DNA of 64,000 bases from NCBI RefSeq assembly GCF_041296385.1, contig NC_091014.1:50672078-50736077 (forward strand). Reading direction: 5' to 3'. Source of the DNA: Aphelocoma coerulescens (Eukaryota > Chordata > Aves > Passeriformes > Corvidae). Positions 36,201-48,042 of this stretch are shown piece after piece. A model generated the notes under the pieces. That model searched no databases, had not been told where the DNA came from, and was given only the letters and a program-made list of their open reading frames with translations. The position numbers and the translations under genes are program-made. Each line of letters opens with the position of its first letter. Within the stretch, counting starts at the first letter, position 1.

Positions 36201-39200
36201 CTTATCACCAAATCTGAGAAGGCAGAGAGCAGCCTCACCCCTGCCTGAAGCTGACGTTTCAGAATGTAATTGCTGGCTCCTTGGCAGTGGTTGTCAAACA
36301 CAGGGAAGTTCAGGGTGATAAATGTGTTCCCGGATCGAAACTGATACTCTGGAAAATAAAGAGGCTGTAATGAGTCACTTGCCCCACCAGTGTGCTGAAG
36401 AGACCCAGCAGCCCTTCCCAAAAGGGAGATCAGTAGACATGGCCCTGCTCCTGTTTTTGGGCAAGAGCTTTTCCCCTGAGTTGGGTGAGCAGGCAGGAGA
36501 GTGCAGGGCAGGTGACGCATGCTTGGTTGGCCCAAGAGGACGGGGAGGAGGTGATCTGTGGAACAAAATTAGCTCTGGTGAGGACTAAATCCATCAGCCA
36601 AAGGGGGAGTTGCTGTGCTGCTGCTTTGGTGGTCCTTCCCACATGTAATTCTCAGCCAGGTTTTACTGTTGTCAGCAGGAGGCCTCTATGCCAGTCTGTC
36701 ACTGGAGACTGAGCCTGGCTCTCACGCTGGATTTGCACTAACATGAAGAAAAGGCTCAACAGCTGGAGCTCCTTCCAACCTCTGTTTTTATCCTCCATTT
36801 TCCTAGGTGCAAGGAACTATCATGGTAGCTTCTTGCTTTCAAATCCTCGTTGGATTTTCTGGCCTGATTGGATTTCTGATGAGGTTCATCGGCCCCCTGA
36901 CGATTGCCCCCACCATCACCTTGGTTGCACTACCTCTGTTTGAGTCAGCTGGGGATATGGCTGGGCAGCACTGGGGTGTAGCATTCATGTAAGTCTCACA
37001 TCTCTGTGGGAAAACTGTGAGTACACAAATCACCTGCCTCTAATATGAAGTAAGTGTCACCGTCTGTAGCAGAGTTCCCCTGGGTTCAAGGTTTATTTGT
37101 TGAGCACTGACATGTGACAGGCTTGTGCAAGGCAGCCACGTGGCATAGTCATTCTTCTCCAACCCCCAGAAGGCTAAAGCCCTCAGCAACACAGCAAAAC
37201 CAAAAAATGAGTTAAAACCCCTGATTTTTGTGAAAATCCAAAGTTCATAGGTCAGTAGAGATACAAGCCTTTCCCTCATGTGTGCAGTCTGTCACAGTGT
37301 CTACACACACTGTCTTACACACCCATTATTTAAGTTGAAAAGACATTCCTAAAATGACAAAGTTGAGCACTCAGAGTTAGGTATTCTATGTTGAAATAGC
37401 TGGTGCTTTATATATTGTCTTCCCATGAATAGGAGGAATTGTTCTCTCCAGAGAGGGCCTGGGGGGCTCTGGAAAGGTCTATTTGCACATGTAGCTTTGC
37501 AGCAGTGAGTGCTCTTGCAGGGACATTTGTGTGCCTGCCCTTGTGCACAAGTGTAGACTGCAGCAGAATTTCCTTGGTATTTCAGAAATGAGTTAAAAAA
37601 GGAGAAATGCCATTGTGTGGTTGCCTTGCAGACTTGGCACCTTCAGCTCCCTAATGTAGACTTCAGCATGGGATAGCATGCAACAGGAGTAAGTTTTTAA
37701 CTTCTCTGTGGGCTCCCATTATTTGCTGGTGCTTTCAGAGCTGCTTTTGGGGACTCGAGACACAGGCTTGATTGTAGCCCTTGAAAGACAGCACGTTGTT
37801 GGGAGGACATGCTCCCGTACACTTCTCTCCTGGTCTCTTCTCCTCCCTGCACCTGCCCTCCCAGACCCCAAAAGCCAATTCTCTTTTCCACCCCCAGTTC
37901 CTCACCTATCTGGTCTCTTCCACCAGCACCCCATACAATTCCAAGCCCTGCTCAAAACCTAGCTGTCTTTTCACCATTGTTTCTCCCATCATATCCCTGG
38001 CTTGTTGTCCTGTTCTCCAGCTCTGGTGATTTGTCCTAACCCCTTTGATTAGCCAGTGTGAATTTTCCTCTTCAAACTGTATGTCCTTGCCTGGACTATC
38101 TCCTTTCTCTGCTGCTCTTCTCCAGCCACTAGCTCCTAAGCTCAGACTCACGCTTGACTCTTCGCCCAACTGTGCCACTCCATTAATGGGGTCCCAGTCC
38201 TTCAGCCTGTGTCCCTACTCTCAGCCCAAGTCACCTTTTCTGTCCTGTTCCTTTGTGTCCCATCTTCTACCCGTGACAATCCCAATCCTTTTTTTCCTGA
38301 CTCAGACACCTTAGCCCCAGCCTGATCATTGTGCTCTGAGCCATGCCATGTGTCCTCTTTTGCTGCCTTCTCCATACTCTGTGGATATCATTAGTGAAGG
38401 AGGGAGAGCAGGGATGGAGAAAGAGGAAAACAGGAGCCATGTGGTCTCAGGCCTGTGTTCAGCCCCACCACATCCCAGAGTTCTTGTGATGGAAGGTCCC
38501 CATTGTTGCCACAAGAAACTCCTCTAGTGTGTGGTGACTTACTCGCTGGTGATGGTGCACATACAGTTAATCACTGGGCAAGGCCTGGACATACTCAGAA
38601 GGCTCAGAATCTTTATGATCTACAAATGCAAAAGCCTGAGATGTTTCTGCTGACTGCTTGGGACCTGGAGTCATTGTTGCAGACTGAGCATACCTGAGCA
38701 GATTTTTGTGAGAAACATCAATATCCTTTGCCCCAAAGAACAAGTTCTACTAAATCTCAAATTTTTGCTCCAGGTCATAAGGAGATCTTGTTACTGCTCA
38801 AGGCAAAATGACCTTTTCCATGCAGGCTATATGCTATGTCTATTTCCTGAACGTCACTCTTTGAAATAGGTTTGATATATATTTTTCCAAAAATATTTGG
38901 CCTGAGGCAGATGTTTCCCATGGAAATTTTCATCCTGAATGGGTAAAGTTAGGTAGAACTATAAGCAACTGAAAATAGAGTTTGTTACTAGATTGTGTCA
39001 GGCAACCTGAATAATAAGCAGTGACACCTCCCTGAGACAGATGAGGGTTCTGCAGTGAGTTGTAAGGCTGCTGAGCACCTTTGTTCATGCAAATGCACAA
39101 AATGTGTGCTCACACGGTCTGCCTGGGCTCTGTAGCATTAGAAACCATGAATGGGAACCAGTTCCTCCTCAGACTTTCTGCCTCCAGTTATCCAATGCTT

Positions 39201-42200
39201 TGAATTCTGATGGATAGATAACCTCTGGCTGTATGTTGTGGAGTGTCTTTGCAGAGAACGGAGGATAGCATTTTCTTTGCACTGTTGGAGTTCTGCCTGT
39301 CCCTGAATATTGCACCTACAATTTGTCAGCTTTTCACATGTGGAAAATACTGTCAGTGCACTTCAGCTGGTACAACTGATTTCTCACCAAATCCTATCCA
39401 GATTAATTCACTCAATGTACAAAATTTAGATTTGTTAAAAAATAATGAGGAGCCCTTCAGAGGCCTGGCTAACACAGGAAATGTCCATGGTCTTTTACCA
39501 GCTCAGCAACTGAAATGGGATGCCCAGTCCCTCCCCTCTCTCCATATGTGGTAGCCTCCAGCTTCATCTGGTTGGCCTTTCTGGGTAAAAGGCATGGGGG
39601 GCAGGCTGTGAGTGCACCCAGATGTGCTGCTGTTCACAGATGTGTCCTACGCTAGGGATGGGAGAGGAGCTGCACCTGCAGTTACTTCCACCAGCATGAG
39701 CCCCAGGTGCTGCTGGGGGCACATGGGAGTACCTTGCCTTGGAGGGCCCCTCCATCGTGCAGCCCTCGCAGACACAGGGCCATGCTCTGCCCTTCTCGGC
39801 GGGCTGGGAGGGCTCTGTGGGCACCATGTACAGCCCCACAGTCCCACCATGTTTTTTCTTTTGAAACAGGGATTTGTGCAGCCAAACCAAATCCTTTTCT
39901 TTTACTCTGTGTCACAGGATCTTTTTGCCCCTTGAAAAGCAGCATAGGTAAACCTAAAATCAGAAAACAATTAAATCCTGTATTTCTAGTGTATCTGAAT
40001 TACACAGGCAGGACCTGAACCTTGCATGTCTGTCAGGTCTTTCTTTTACTTAGGAGCCATTTTTAACCTTTCTGCAACTGTGTCATACTCATTGATGCAG
40101 TACCTGGGGTGTCAGTCTTGAAATAATAAGGAGGAAAGAGATAATTGCAAATGTGCAGGAGCTATCAGTAGATCATGATGGAAAGCTTGTTCCACCTTGG
40201 CTTGGTGAAGTGGGGAGCCACCCTCTGCTGCTGAGGGCCTGTTTTTTATGGGTCCTCTGGAGTCCTGGGTTCTTGGGTAGCAGGTCTTCACTTAATGTGG
40301 GGACAGCAGCTGGGCACCCACTTCATTTATGGTTTCACTTTCCCTCTTTCTAGGACTATTTTTTTCATAGTTCTGTTCTCTCAGTACCTGAAAAATGTCG
40401 CTGTGCCACTGCCATCTTACCAGAGAGGCAAGAAGTTCCACTTCTCTCCAATCTACCTCTTCCAGATCTTCCCGGTAGGTTGGGGCTCCTGGGTACCGGG
40501 GGATTGTGACAGGGGACTGGCCTCACCCAGCATGGGCTGCCTGGGCTCTTTCCACTCGTGTCCAGATGAGTTAGCACTTCCCAGCCGAGCCTGGGTGGCA
40601 AGGGGCAGAGGGGAAAAGGTTGCCCATGGCCTTGATCATTGAGAGGGAGGAAGAGAAGAAGGGAGGGCCACCAGGAGCCCCTGCTGCCTCTTTGCCTCCA
40701 TTCCGTGTGCAGGGAAAAGGGTCGGGCAGGGAGACACCTAGTCCACCCCAGCCGTGCTGAAGACGCAGCCTTACTCTAACCAGACCCCTCTGGTGCTTGT
40801 GATGGGCAGGTGCTGCTGGGGCTCTCCCTGAGCTGGCTGCTCTGCTACGCGCTGACAGTGACCAGCGTCCTCCCTGCGGCCCCCACTGCCTACGGCCACC
40901 AGGCCCGGACAGACACCCGTGGGGACGTTCTGTCACAGGCTCCCTGGTTTCGGCTGCCTTACCCAGGTACTGCTGCCTCCCCTTCCCCATCCTGCCTGCT
41001 CCTGCTTGCACCTCCACTTATGATTACCAGGGGGAGATGAAATGTCAGAAATCAGGCAAACACCCGCGGGCATTCCTGCTGTTCTTCTTCCCCCGCGGCA
41101 GATTCCGGGCAAATGTGCCCCACCCCCCTGAGCCGAGCTCTTTACTTGCAGGCCAGTGGGGAACGCCAACGGTGAGCCTGGCCGGGATCTTTGGCATCTT
41201 AGCCGGGGTGATTTCCTCCATGCTGGAGTCCGTGGGAGATTACTACGCCTGTGCCCGCCTGTGCGGGGCCCCGCCGCCGCCGAAGCACGCCATCAGCCGC
41301 GGGATCGGGGTGGAGGGCATCGGCTGCCTCCTGGCTGGGGCCTGGGGCACGGGCAGCGGCACCACATCCTACAGCGAGAATGTGGGGGCCCTGGGCATCA
41401 CCAAGGTGAGCCTCGCTGCAGCAGGTGGCTGTGGTGGTGTGCGTACAGCACAGCGGTGCACATGAGTGTGTGCTGGACCTGAGAGTGTCCTTAGCCCGTC
41501 TCCTGAAAGGCACGCTGGAAAATTGTGCCCTGGCACACTGGTGGCCAGCTCAACAGCACTACGAATGTCTTAACAGAGGTGGGCAATGCTTCCCTTTCTC
41601 TGCGTCTGGTCTGCATAGGGAATTGGCGCACTCACTCGTGGCACCTGGCCTAGGTGAGGCTGAAGAGAGCATGCTACATCTGAGCTAACCTGGACAGGAG
41701 GGGAGAGGGAGAGGAGAAGAGAGAAAGTGAAAGGGAGAATATTTAATAGGGCCTCAAATTCCACAACTTATATAACCCAAGAATGTCAGTCATGTGAAAG
41801 GTAGACTATTTATTTGGGGTTATAAAATGGGATAGCAAAGGTTTGTGGTTTTATGTCTCTATAAAGTTTTGTGAGTTCCTCGAGTATATTAATTGCTCTT
41901 ATAAGGGAAAGAAATTTCCAGAGATAACTGTGAAAATCAGATCATAGATTTTCACTAAGCTTTGCAGCCAGAGGATAGGCTGATAGACATCTAGCTGCTA
42001 ACTGGACAACATTTTCAAATCATTGCCAAATAAGCAATGTCATGCCAGAAGAGCTGTGAGTCAGTAAATAAATGTAGAATTTAACTTACAGCTTCCACTA
42101 TAATATTGCTTATTTCACTGGATTTTATAAGCCTCACTCACAATAACCATTTTTCTCACATTGCGGTGTTAGTGTTTGGCTGAGGTTGCTGCCTCAAGCA

Positions 42201-45200
42201 CCAAGGGCTGTCTGGATGTCTGCTTGGAGTCCAGTTTAGCCTGTCACCACTTGTACCTTGTTGCTAGGAAGTCTGTGCATACAAACCATTTACCTGAGCC
42301 AAGTCTTTCCTGACGTGTGCTGCACTGTATGTATGGGATGCTGCCCAGATTCATAATTACCAGATTATAGGACGTGTATTCTCACAATGTACGCTAAGCC
42401 CTCCAGGTGGACATGCCATCTTTGCCAATTCAGGACAGATATTTCCCTTGGATCCCACTTCTGCTCACTCTGTCCACACTTAAATGAGCTGAAAATGAGT
42501 GTCATCTCAGTCAATTTAAATCAGTGTGAACACTCTGGTTGGGACATATGGGGGTGCTGAGAGCACAAGGCAGATTTCTTTTTTTTTTTTGTGGGAAACA
42601 TGTTTTTCTATAACAAATGGAAACAAAAGGGACTTGTTTCCTCTTCTTAAACAGAGATGTCCAGCACCACCTGAGGAGTCTTTGGAGATCTCAGATACAT
42701 ACAGGGGCTGACAGATAAGTCAAGGAGAAGCTGCTAGAAGCTGCCAAGATGCAACATCTTACATGGCACCGGGCACCAATATTTAAACTGCTTGATCAGG
42801 CCCAGTATGCCAGTACTGAGCACTCCTTTCCAAGAAAAGGAGGATTTTGAAGAGAGTAAAGGCCTCAGAATCACCACATAATGTGGAGAACCCTGCAGAT
42901 TCTTCAACCTTAAGAAAGAGAACTGATTTTATTGTTTTCCTGACATAGTTGAAACAAACTCTAAACTAGTGGCTTTAGCAGAAGATGGTCGCAGTGCTAT
43001 CACTGGATTAGGTCTTTTGCCTTTAAAGCCAACTCCATGGTAATTCAACATTTTAGCAAATTGAGAATCTGAATCTTTGTTCTAATCCTGGAACAAATAG
43101 ATCTGTTGGCTTTTATCAATTAACATTTAGATGGTAATAGTGTCCCAAGGTTTTAAGCCAAAGAATATAAAAAGCCCACCTGAAGGCAATGCATGCTTTT
43201 GAAACTCCACACCAAATCTTCATTTATCTTTCACAATCAAGAAAGACTTAAAATATTTTAAAGGGACGTGTTTAAGAAATACTTTAAAAGAGGCACTACT
43301 AGTTAACTGAGAATGTTTTTGTTGAAAGCATTCACAGGAAGCTTGTCCCGTAATTAGAAATTCTTCAGATATTTAAAAGGAGGGATTAAAATATTTGATT
43401 GAATTATAAAATGTTTGCAGAGGATTAGAGTTTTCCCGACACAAATGCTGTAAGTTTAGCATGATTGCTTAGGCAGTCCAAGTTTTGGTGTGGGACAAGC
43501 ATATCTTGAATTGGAAGTTTAACAAATATTGCTGCTTTTCTTTTCACTTTGCATATAAACGTCTCTTTCAACTCTTTGTTTGTCAGATACTCTTTTTCTT
43601 TCCTAATCATATAGGAAATGGTTACATATAGGTAACGGATCTGAATGAAGGGCATGGCTTGGTGCTTCATCCCATCTTTGTTGTAGTGCTCAACCAAGAA
43701 AAGGCCACCCTGACTCTTCCTAGGGGAAAAATGAGGAAAAAAATGGTTTTACTGAAGATAGATGGGTGATGAGATAGTGTTCCAGTTCAGACAGACCGAG
43801 AGACTTCCTCACTTCTTATTTCTTGACCATGGAGAGAATTTATCAGATCCCAGACCTCAGGATGGATCAGCCAGCCAGCTCAGGTCTCCAAAATCTTGGT
43901 CTCCAAGGAATGGAGGGATCATTGTGGGATACCTCATTGAAGGCCACTTTTAGATGACAATCTAAATGCTGGTGGAAGAATTGTCTAGTGAATTGACTGG
44001 GGGGTTGCAGTGCCAGGCTTGTATATATACCAAGATATTTCTAGGCTAGAGCAAGAACAAGCAAGAACAAGTGGGGATTACTGTGCTCTTAATTTAACTT
44101 TTTAATTTCAGTTTAATAGCAAACTGCTGAAGTCCTGTCAACAGTAAGAGAGAGGATAACACTGGGTAAATAGGTATGGTGCTCTCAGAGTGCCTTTCAT
44201 TGTAAATATTTATGGTGCACAAATACTGATGCTTCCCATTCAGTGTCAGCATCCCAGCCCACCAGCAGCTGCATCCAAGCCTGTTCCTGAACATGCCATG
44301 GAGTGCTAGGGCCAGAGCTGCAACCCCTGCCTGACAGGTTGGCGCTGGAGCCTGCCACCCCTCACCTTTCTCTGCTGGTCCGTGCGTGACTGCCTCCTCT
44401 TCCTCTTGCCCCAGGTAGGGAGTCGAATGGTGATCATTGCTGGTGCCTGTGCCATGCTCCTGAGCGGCATCTTTGGGAAAATTGGGGCAATGCTTGCCAG
44501 CATTCCCATCCCTGTGATTGGAGGCATGTTCCTTGTGATGTTCGGAGTTATCACGGCAGTGGGGATTTCCAATTTACAGGTAACAGCTGTGTGAGCACAT
44601 TTTCATCCCTGCTGAAGGGAACTTAATTTCATTGAAACAGAATATGCTGAGTCCAACTCCTGGCCCTAAGCAGGACACCCCAAGAGTCACACCCTGTGCC
44701 TGAGAACATTGTTCAAACACTTCTTGAACTCTGTCATGCTGGTGCTGTGACCACTGCCCTGGGGAGCCTGTTCAAGTGCCAAATCACCCTCTGGGTGAAA
44801 AGTTTTTTCCTAATATCCAACCTAAGCCTCCTCTGACTCAGCTTCATGCAGTTTGCTGTCACAGGTCATGAGAGTGAAGAGATCAGTACTTGCCCCTCCT
44901 CTTCCCCTCATGAGGAGGCTGCAGACTGCAGTGAGGTCTATCCTCAGTCTCCTCCAGGCCAAGTGACCTCACACGGCTTCCCCTCAAGGCCCTTCACCAT
45001 CCTTGTGGCCCTCCTTTGGACACTCTCTAATAGCTTTATATCTTATATCGTGGTGCCCAAAACTGCACACAGGACCTGCAGTTTCAAGTTAGATTCTTAC
45101 CAGACTGTGTCAGCTATAACCACAACATTTATGTTGGCAATTCCTCAGGTAAAGATAAGGGGCTATACCCAGATGGGCTGAATCACAGAGGGCTCCCTGG

Positions 45201-48042
45201 TTAGGGCAGGGCTGGCTGCCACTGGGGACTGCAGGATCACAAATGCCCCAGCAGCACCAGGGCTGGGTCCACTCCTGATTGCAGTGTTTGCATCCCACCA
45301 TGTCTTATGAACACAACAGTAATCCAAGATTTTATGCATGGTAATGTATGAAATCTCTCTGTGCAGTACACAGATATGAACTCCTCAAGAAACATCTTTA
45401 TCTTTGGATTTTCTGTATTTGCTGGCCTTACAATTCCCAACTGGGCAAGCAAAAATAGTACACTGCTGGAAACAGGTAAGAAGTGACAGCAGAAGCATTT
45501 TCTGTAGTATAAAACTTAAGGAAAGGCTGATCAGAGAAGTATTTTAAAACAGTTTTTCCTGATAAAACACTAAAACCTGTGCTTTGCCTGTTTCTTTACT
45601 TGTGGACTGTTTTTGTCTTTTGCTTTGATGCAGAGCTCTGGTGCAGAAATCTCTGCTTTTGGTCAGTGACTGCACCTCAGCAGATTCTTCTTGGGCTAAG
45701 GATTGCAGAACACTTCCCTGTGACATATTCCTGGGGTGGGGCAAGAGAATACTCCAGGGCTGAATCTTGGTCAAGGTTCTTGATGAATGAGGCTTTCTCA
45801 TGTGCTCCTACACAATAAAATGCTGGACTTTCAAAACACAAGAGCATACTCCTCTACTAAATTCCATCAAGTTCACTTTATTGAAATTTCCAGTTCTCCA
45901 ACAGCTGGCCCTTCACTGTGTCTTGTATGATTAATGTCTTCATCACAAAGGCCAGAGTGTCCTCTCTTAAAGTCTATATGGTGTGCTGGGTGGGCTGATT
46001 AAAGAGCTGGGCCCACAAACCACACACTCTATAGATGGTCTGTCAGATGCTCAGTGCCACTGGGCTTTGCTCATGGCCCTTAGTCCTCAAGGGGAAACAT
46101 CACACCTGATGAGCTTGTGGTGCAATCCCATGCTAAATATACTCATATTTCTTCGGGAACTGAAGCTCTTGCTCCTGTAGGGAACTGTTAGGTGTTATGT
46201 TGTGGAGGTGCAGCATGTGTTTGGAGCAGAAGGTGGCTTTTTCTCAGACAGTGCTGTGGTCTGCACTGTTAACAGGCTCTTAATGTATTTATGAGTCATC
46301 TCCTGCCCACTGTGGGTCTGTGAATAATCCTGTAGAATAAAACTGTAGGTCTGAAATTGGCTGTGAGATCATTTTCCCTTCCACTGCCAAATCTTACGCT
46401 CTGCTTTGGGATTTGCAAGTCTAGGCCAAGCAAGCATGCAGCTTGCAGCCTCTTGGCACCGGGAATGTTGCTGATAAAACGTGTCTCCCTGCATCACTAT
46501 CTAAAGCTTTATTTTTCTGCTAGGAATCATCCAGCTTGACCAAGTGATCCTGGTGCTTCTCACCACTGGCATGTTTGTAGGTGGACTTCTGGGCTTTATC
46601 CTGGATAACACCATTCCAGGTAGGATTTGCTGAAATGAGCTGCTAGTTTATGCCTGTCCTAGGGTTTGTTCCCTGGCATTTTTTGTCTTCATGACTCCTG
46701 TTCTATGGATGGGAGTTGTGCTAGCAACCATGAAACACCGTGTGACTTCACTCCTCCCAGAGAGGGGTGAGGAACAGGAGACATCACTGAAATGGTCTCT
46801 GGCTGGAAAACAGCAGCTTATTAAAAATTAAATAATTTGTCAGGAACAACCCATGCTGAGGAAAAGGTTTATTTGGCAAATATGTCTTTCAGGGAAAATG
46901 CCAGCCTAGAACCATGTTGCTAGTTAAAAGGAGAGAGGAAAGCCCTCTGAAGTGGAAGGAGCCAACATGTGCCTCCTTAGGGGAGCTGCTAAAACTGAGG
47001 CTGAACTAAAGCCACAGCAGTGGAAACCAGTAGGAAAGGCTGGTGACCAAAGACAGGCCACCTGCAGCTGGCCCCCACAGGCAGCAAAGAGCCTTGGATT
47101 TTCACTGAGCATGGGGAGGGAGGGCACAAGAATAGGAGAGGGAACCCTCCCTTCTGGTACAGGAAAAGAGCAGGAAGGAAGGACACTCTGAGATTCTGTT
47201 ACTGTCTGAGGCTTCTCAGAAAGCCAGTCTCCCTTTGGCTCATTAATTTTCCTGTAGCTCTCAACCTTCAGCTCCTCTGGGCAGAATTTACAGGTGTGCT
47301 CACTCCCTTTCCTAAGAGGGACTTTGCTGCCACAGCAGTTACAGGCACTTAGGAATTCCTTTGGCTAGGATAAATACCTGTAACTGACTAGTAACTGCTA
47401 GCTAAATGCACTCTGAAGTGTCTGGGCAGTTAACATCCAGCCTTGCTTTCCCAGCACTGTATGAACCTCCCCTTTGAACAGTTCTTGGATCCCCCGTGGC
47501 AGGTGAAAACTGGTCTTGGTATCTATGATTCCCATGGAAAGCAGTGGAGAAGACTGCTTATCTGGAAGCTATTGCAGGAAAAGGGGAATTGTCTGGAAGC
47601 TCATTAGTGACTATTTGTAAAGACCTTTGGAGCTAGAAGGGTTTAAGTAGAAGGGATTTGTATTTTGTGCTGGGTCTGCTGGGATTTGAGCAGTGGGTGT
47701 GAGGCACACAAAGCAGCCCTGTGCTTGAACACCTACTGTTCTAAACACAACAATCTCCCTTTTGCTGTTGCAGGAACACAGGAGGAGCGGGGGCTCCTGG
47801 CGTGGAAGCAAAGCCACGAGGGAGGGATGGAGAGCTCTCAGCTTGTTTCCAAGGTCTATGATCTTCCCTTTGGCATAGGCACCAAATACTGCAACGTCTC
47901 TTGGTTTCGCTATCTCCCCGCTTGCCCCAAAAGACTTTCTCCTGACAAGAGAATGGATGAACTGAAAACTGTTGGACAGAAAAACAGTGTTAAAGCAAGC
48001 TTAGAAAGAAACTCTGAGATTGGTGCTGATACAAGGATATAA
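27169..48042 (+). CDS. SLC23A4: Sodium-dependent nucleobase transporter, SLC23A4/SNBT1 (12 exons)
   Basis: Twelve GT-AG exons join in phase to 1,875 nt (624 residues plus stop): 27169-27222, 30738-30887, 32169-32326, 35352-35511, 36807-36988, 40354-40474, 40810-40966, 41152-41405, 44415-44579, 45367-45475, 46524-46619, 47774-48042. The protein is a full-length nucleobase-ascorbate transporter (NAT/SLC23). Landmarks are [56 protein letters not shown] and the signature [15 protein letters not shown]. Ascorbate carriers SLC23A1/A2 have SSSPNIG at the signature; SNBT1 has SENVG, so E403 (with E353 in the preceding helix) points to uracil/xanthine-type nucleobases co-transported with sodium at the plasma membrane. 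Two N-glycosylation sequons (N153, N158) lie in the large extracellular loop. The human counterpart is a pseudogene, while this copy is intact. Introns hold CR1 and LTR fragments. Confidence 0.93.
28435..28700 (-). mobile_element. CR1 fragment, minus orientation
   Basis: Plus strand shows reversed CR1 3' UTR blocks: AACCCCCTGCTCAAGCAGGG-like start, AAGGATGGAGAATCCACAAC, CTCTCTAAGCAACCTGTG and TTGGTCACTCTCACAG. It lies in SLC23A4 intron 1 and is strongly diverged. Confidence 0.85.
29159..29300 (-). mobile_element. LTR-like fragment B, minus orientation
   Basis: Related to fragment A at 25914-26047 through CAGCTTGAGCTGCATGCCT and GGGACCTTGAACAAAGAAAT. TTTATT at about 29189-29194 would be the minus-strand AATAAA. 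It lies in SLC23A4 intron 1. Confidence 0.45.
30738..30887 (+). CDS. SLC23A4: SLC23A4 exon 2
   Basis: Acceptor TTGTCCAG|GAT, donor ATTCAG|GTGAGA. It encodes residues 19-68: a Gly/Ser-rich cytoplasmic N-terminus, then [19 protein letters not shown] at the start of the first helix. Confidence 0.92.
32169..32326 (+). CDS. SLC23A4: SLC23A4 exon 3
   Basis: Acceptor GTCCTAG|CAC, donor GTCAG|GTAGGC. It encodes [14 protein letters not shown] and [16 protein letters not shown]. The LTAMGG and SEGLCLQHD segments follow SNBT1, not the LTCFSG of ascorbate carriers. Confidence 0.92.
35352..35511 (+). CDS. SLC23A4: SLC23A4 exon 4
   Basis: It encodes [19 protein letters not shown] and the extracellular loop with KCPAW and sequons N153-A-T and N158-A-S. 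Donor CGAGAG|GTACAT. Confidence 0.93.
36807..36988 (+). CDS. SLC23A4: SLC23A4 exon 5
   Basis: It encodes [29 protein letters not shown] and the [12 protein letters not shown] loop. Acceptor TTTTCCTAG|GTG, donor TTCAT|GTAAGT. Confidence 0.94.
37690..38330. repeat. Strand-asymmetric pyrimidine-rich block
   Basis: In SLC23A4 intron 5 the plus strand is dominated by C and T with few G for about 600 bp, leaving several plus-strand frames open at once. It lacks short-period tandem structure and I do not recognise a repeat family. Confidence 0.55.
40354..40474 (+). CDS. SLC23A4: SLC23A4 exon 6
   Basis: It completes the split Met codon and encodes [18 protein letters not shown] and YLFQIFP. Acceptor CTTTCTAG|GAC, donor TTCCCG|GTAGGT. 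Confidence 0.93.
40810..40966 (+). CDS. SLC23A4: SLC23A4 exon 7
   Basis: It encodes [34 protein letters not shown] and FRLPYP. Acceptor ATGGGCAG|GTG, donor CCCAG|GTACTG. Confidence 0.93.
41152..41405 (+). CDS. SLC23A4: SLC23A4 exon 8: substrate site
   Basis: It encodes the TM8 motif [12 protein letters not shown] (E353), [15 protein letters not shown], and [11 protein letters not shown] (E403). By analogy with bacterial UraA these two glutamates line the nucleobase site. It is the most GC-rich exon of the gene. Confidence 0.95.
44415..44579 (+). CDS. SLC23A4: SLC23A4 exon 9
   Basis: It starts VGSRMV, completing the NAT signature, and continues through [20 protein letters not shown] and TAVGISNLQ. 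Donor TACAG|GTAACA. Confidence 0.94.
44630..45085 (-). mobile_element. CR1 LINE 3' fragment, minus orientation
   Basis: Reversed CR1 blocks are clear: AGTCCAACTCCTGGCCCT, CAGGACACCCCAAGAGTCAC, GGGGAGCCTGTTCAAGTGCC and ATCCAACCTAAGCCTCCTCT, reaching GTGGTGCCCAAAACTGCACA. It begins only ~50 bp after the exon 9 donor of SLC23A4. Confidence 0.9.
45367..45475 (+). CDS. SLC23A4: SLC23A4 exon 10
   Basis: It encodes [20 protein letters not shown] and [10 protein letters not shown]. Acceptor TGTGCAG|TAC, donor ACAG|GTAAGA. Confidence 0.94.
46524..46619 (+). CDS. SLC23A4: SLC23A4 exon 11
   Basis: It encodes [20 protein letters not shown] and [11 protein letters not shown], the last membrane helices. 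Acceptor CTGCTAG|GAA, donor CCAG|GTAGGA. Confidence 0.94.
47774..48042 (+). CDS. SLC23A4: SLC23A4 exon 12: cytoplasmic tail and stop
   Basis: It encodes [23 protein letters not shown] and RYLPACP, then a polar tail to TAA at 48040-48042. Acceptor GTTGCAG|GAA. Confidence 0.94.

Noticed and set aside
27169..48042. Identity as SLC23A1 or SLC23A2 (vitamin C transporter)
   Set aside because: The signature has Glu (SENVG) in place of the ascorbate-type Pro, and helix 2 to 4 wording follows SNBT1.
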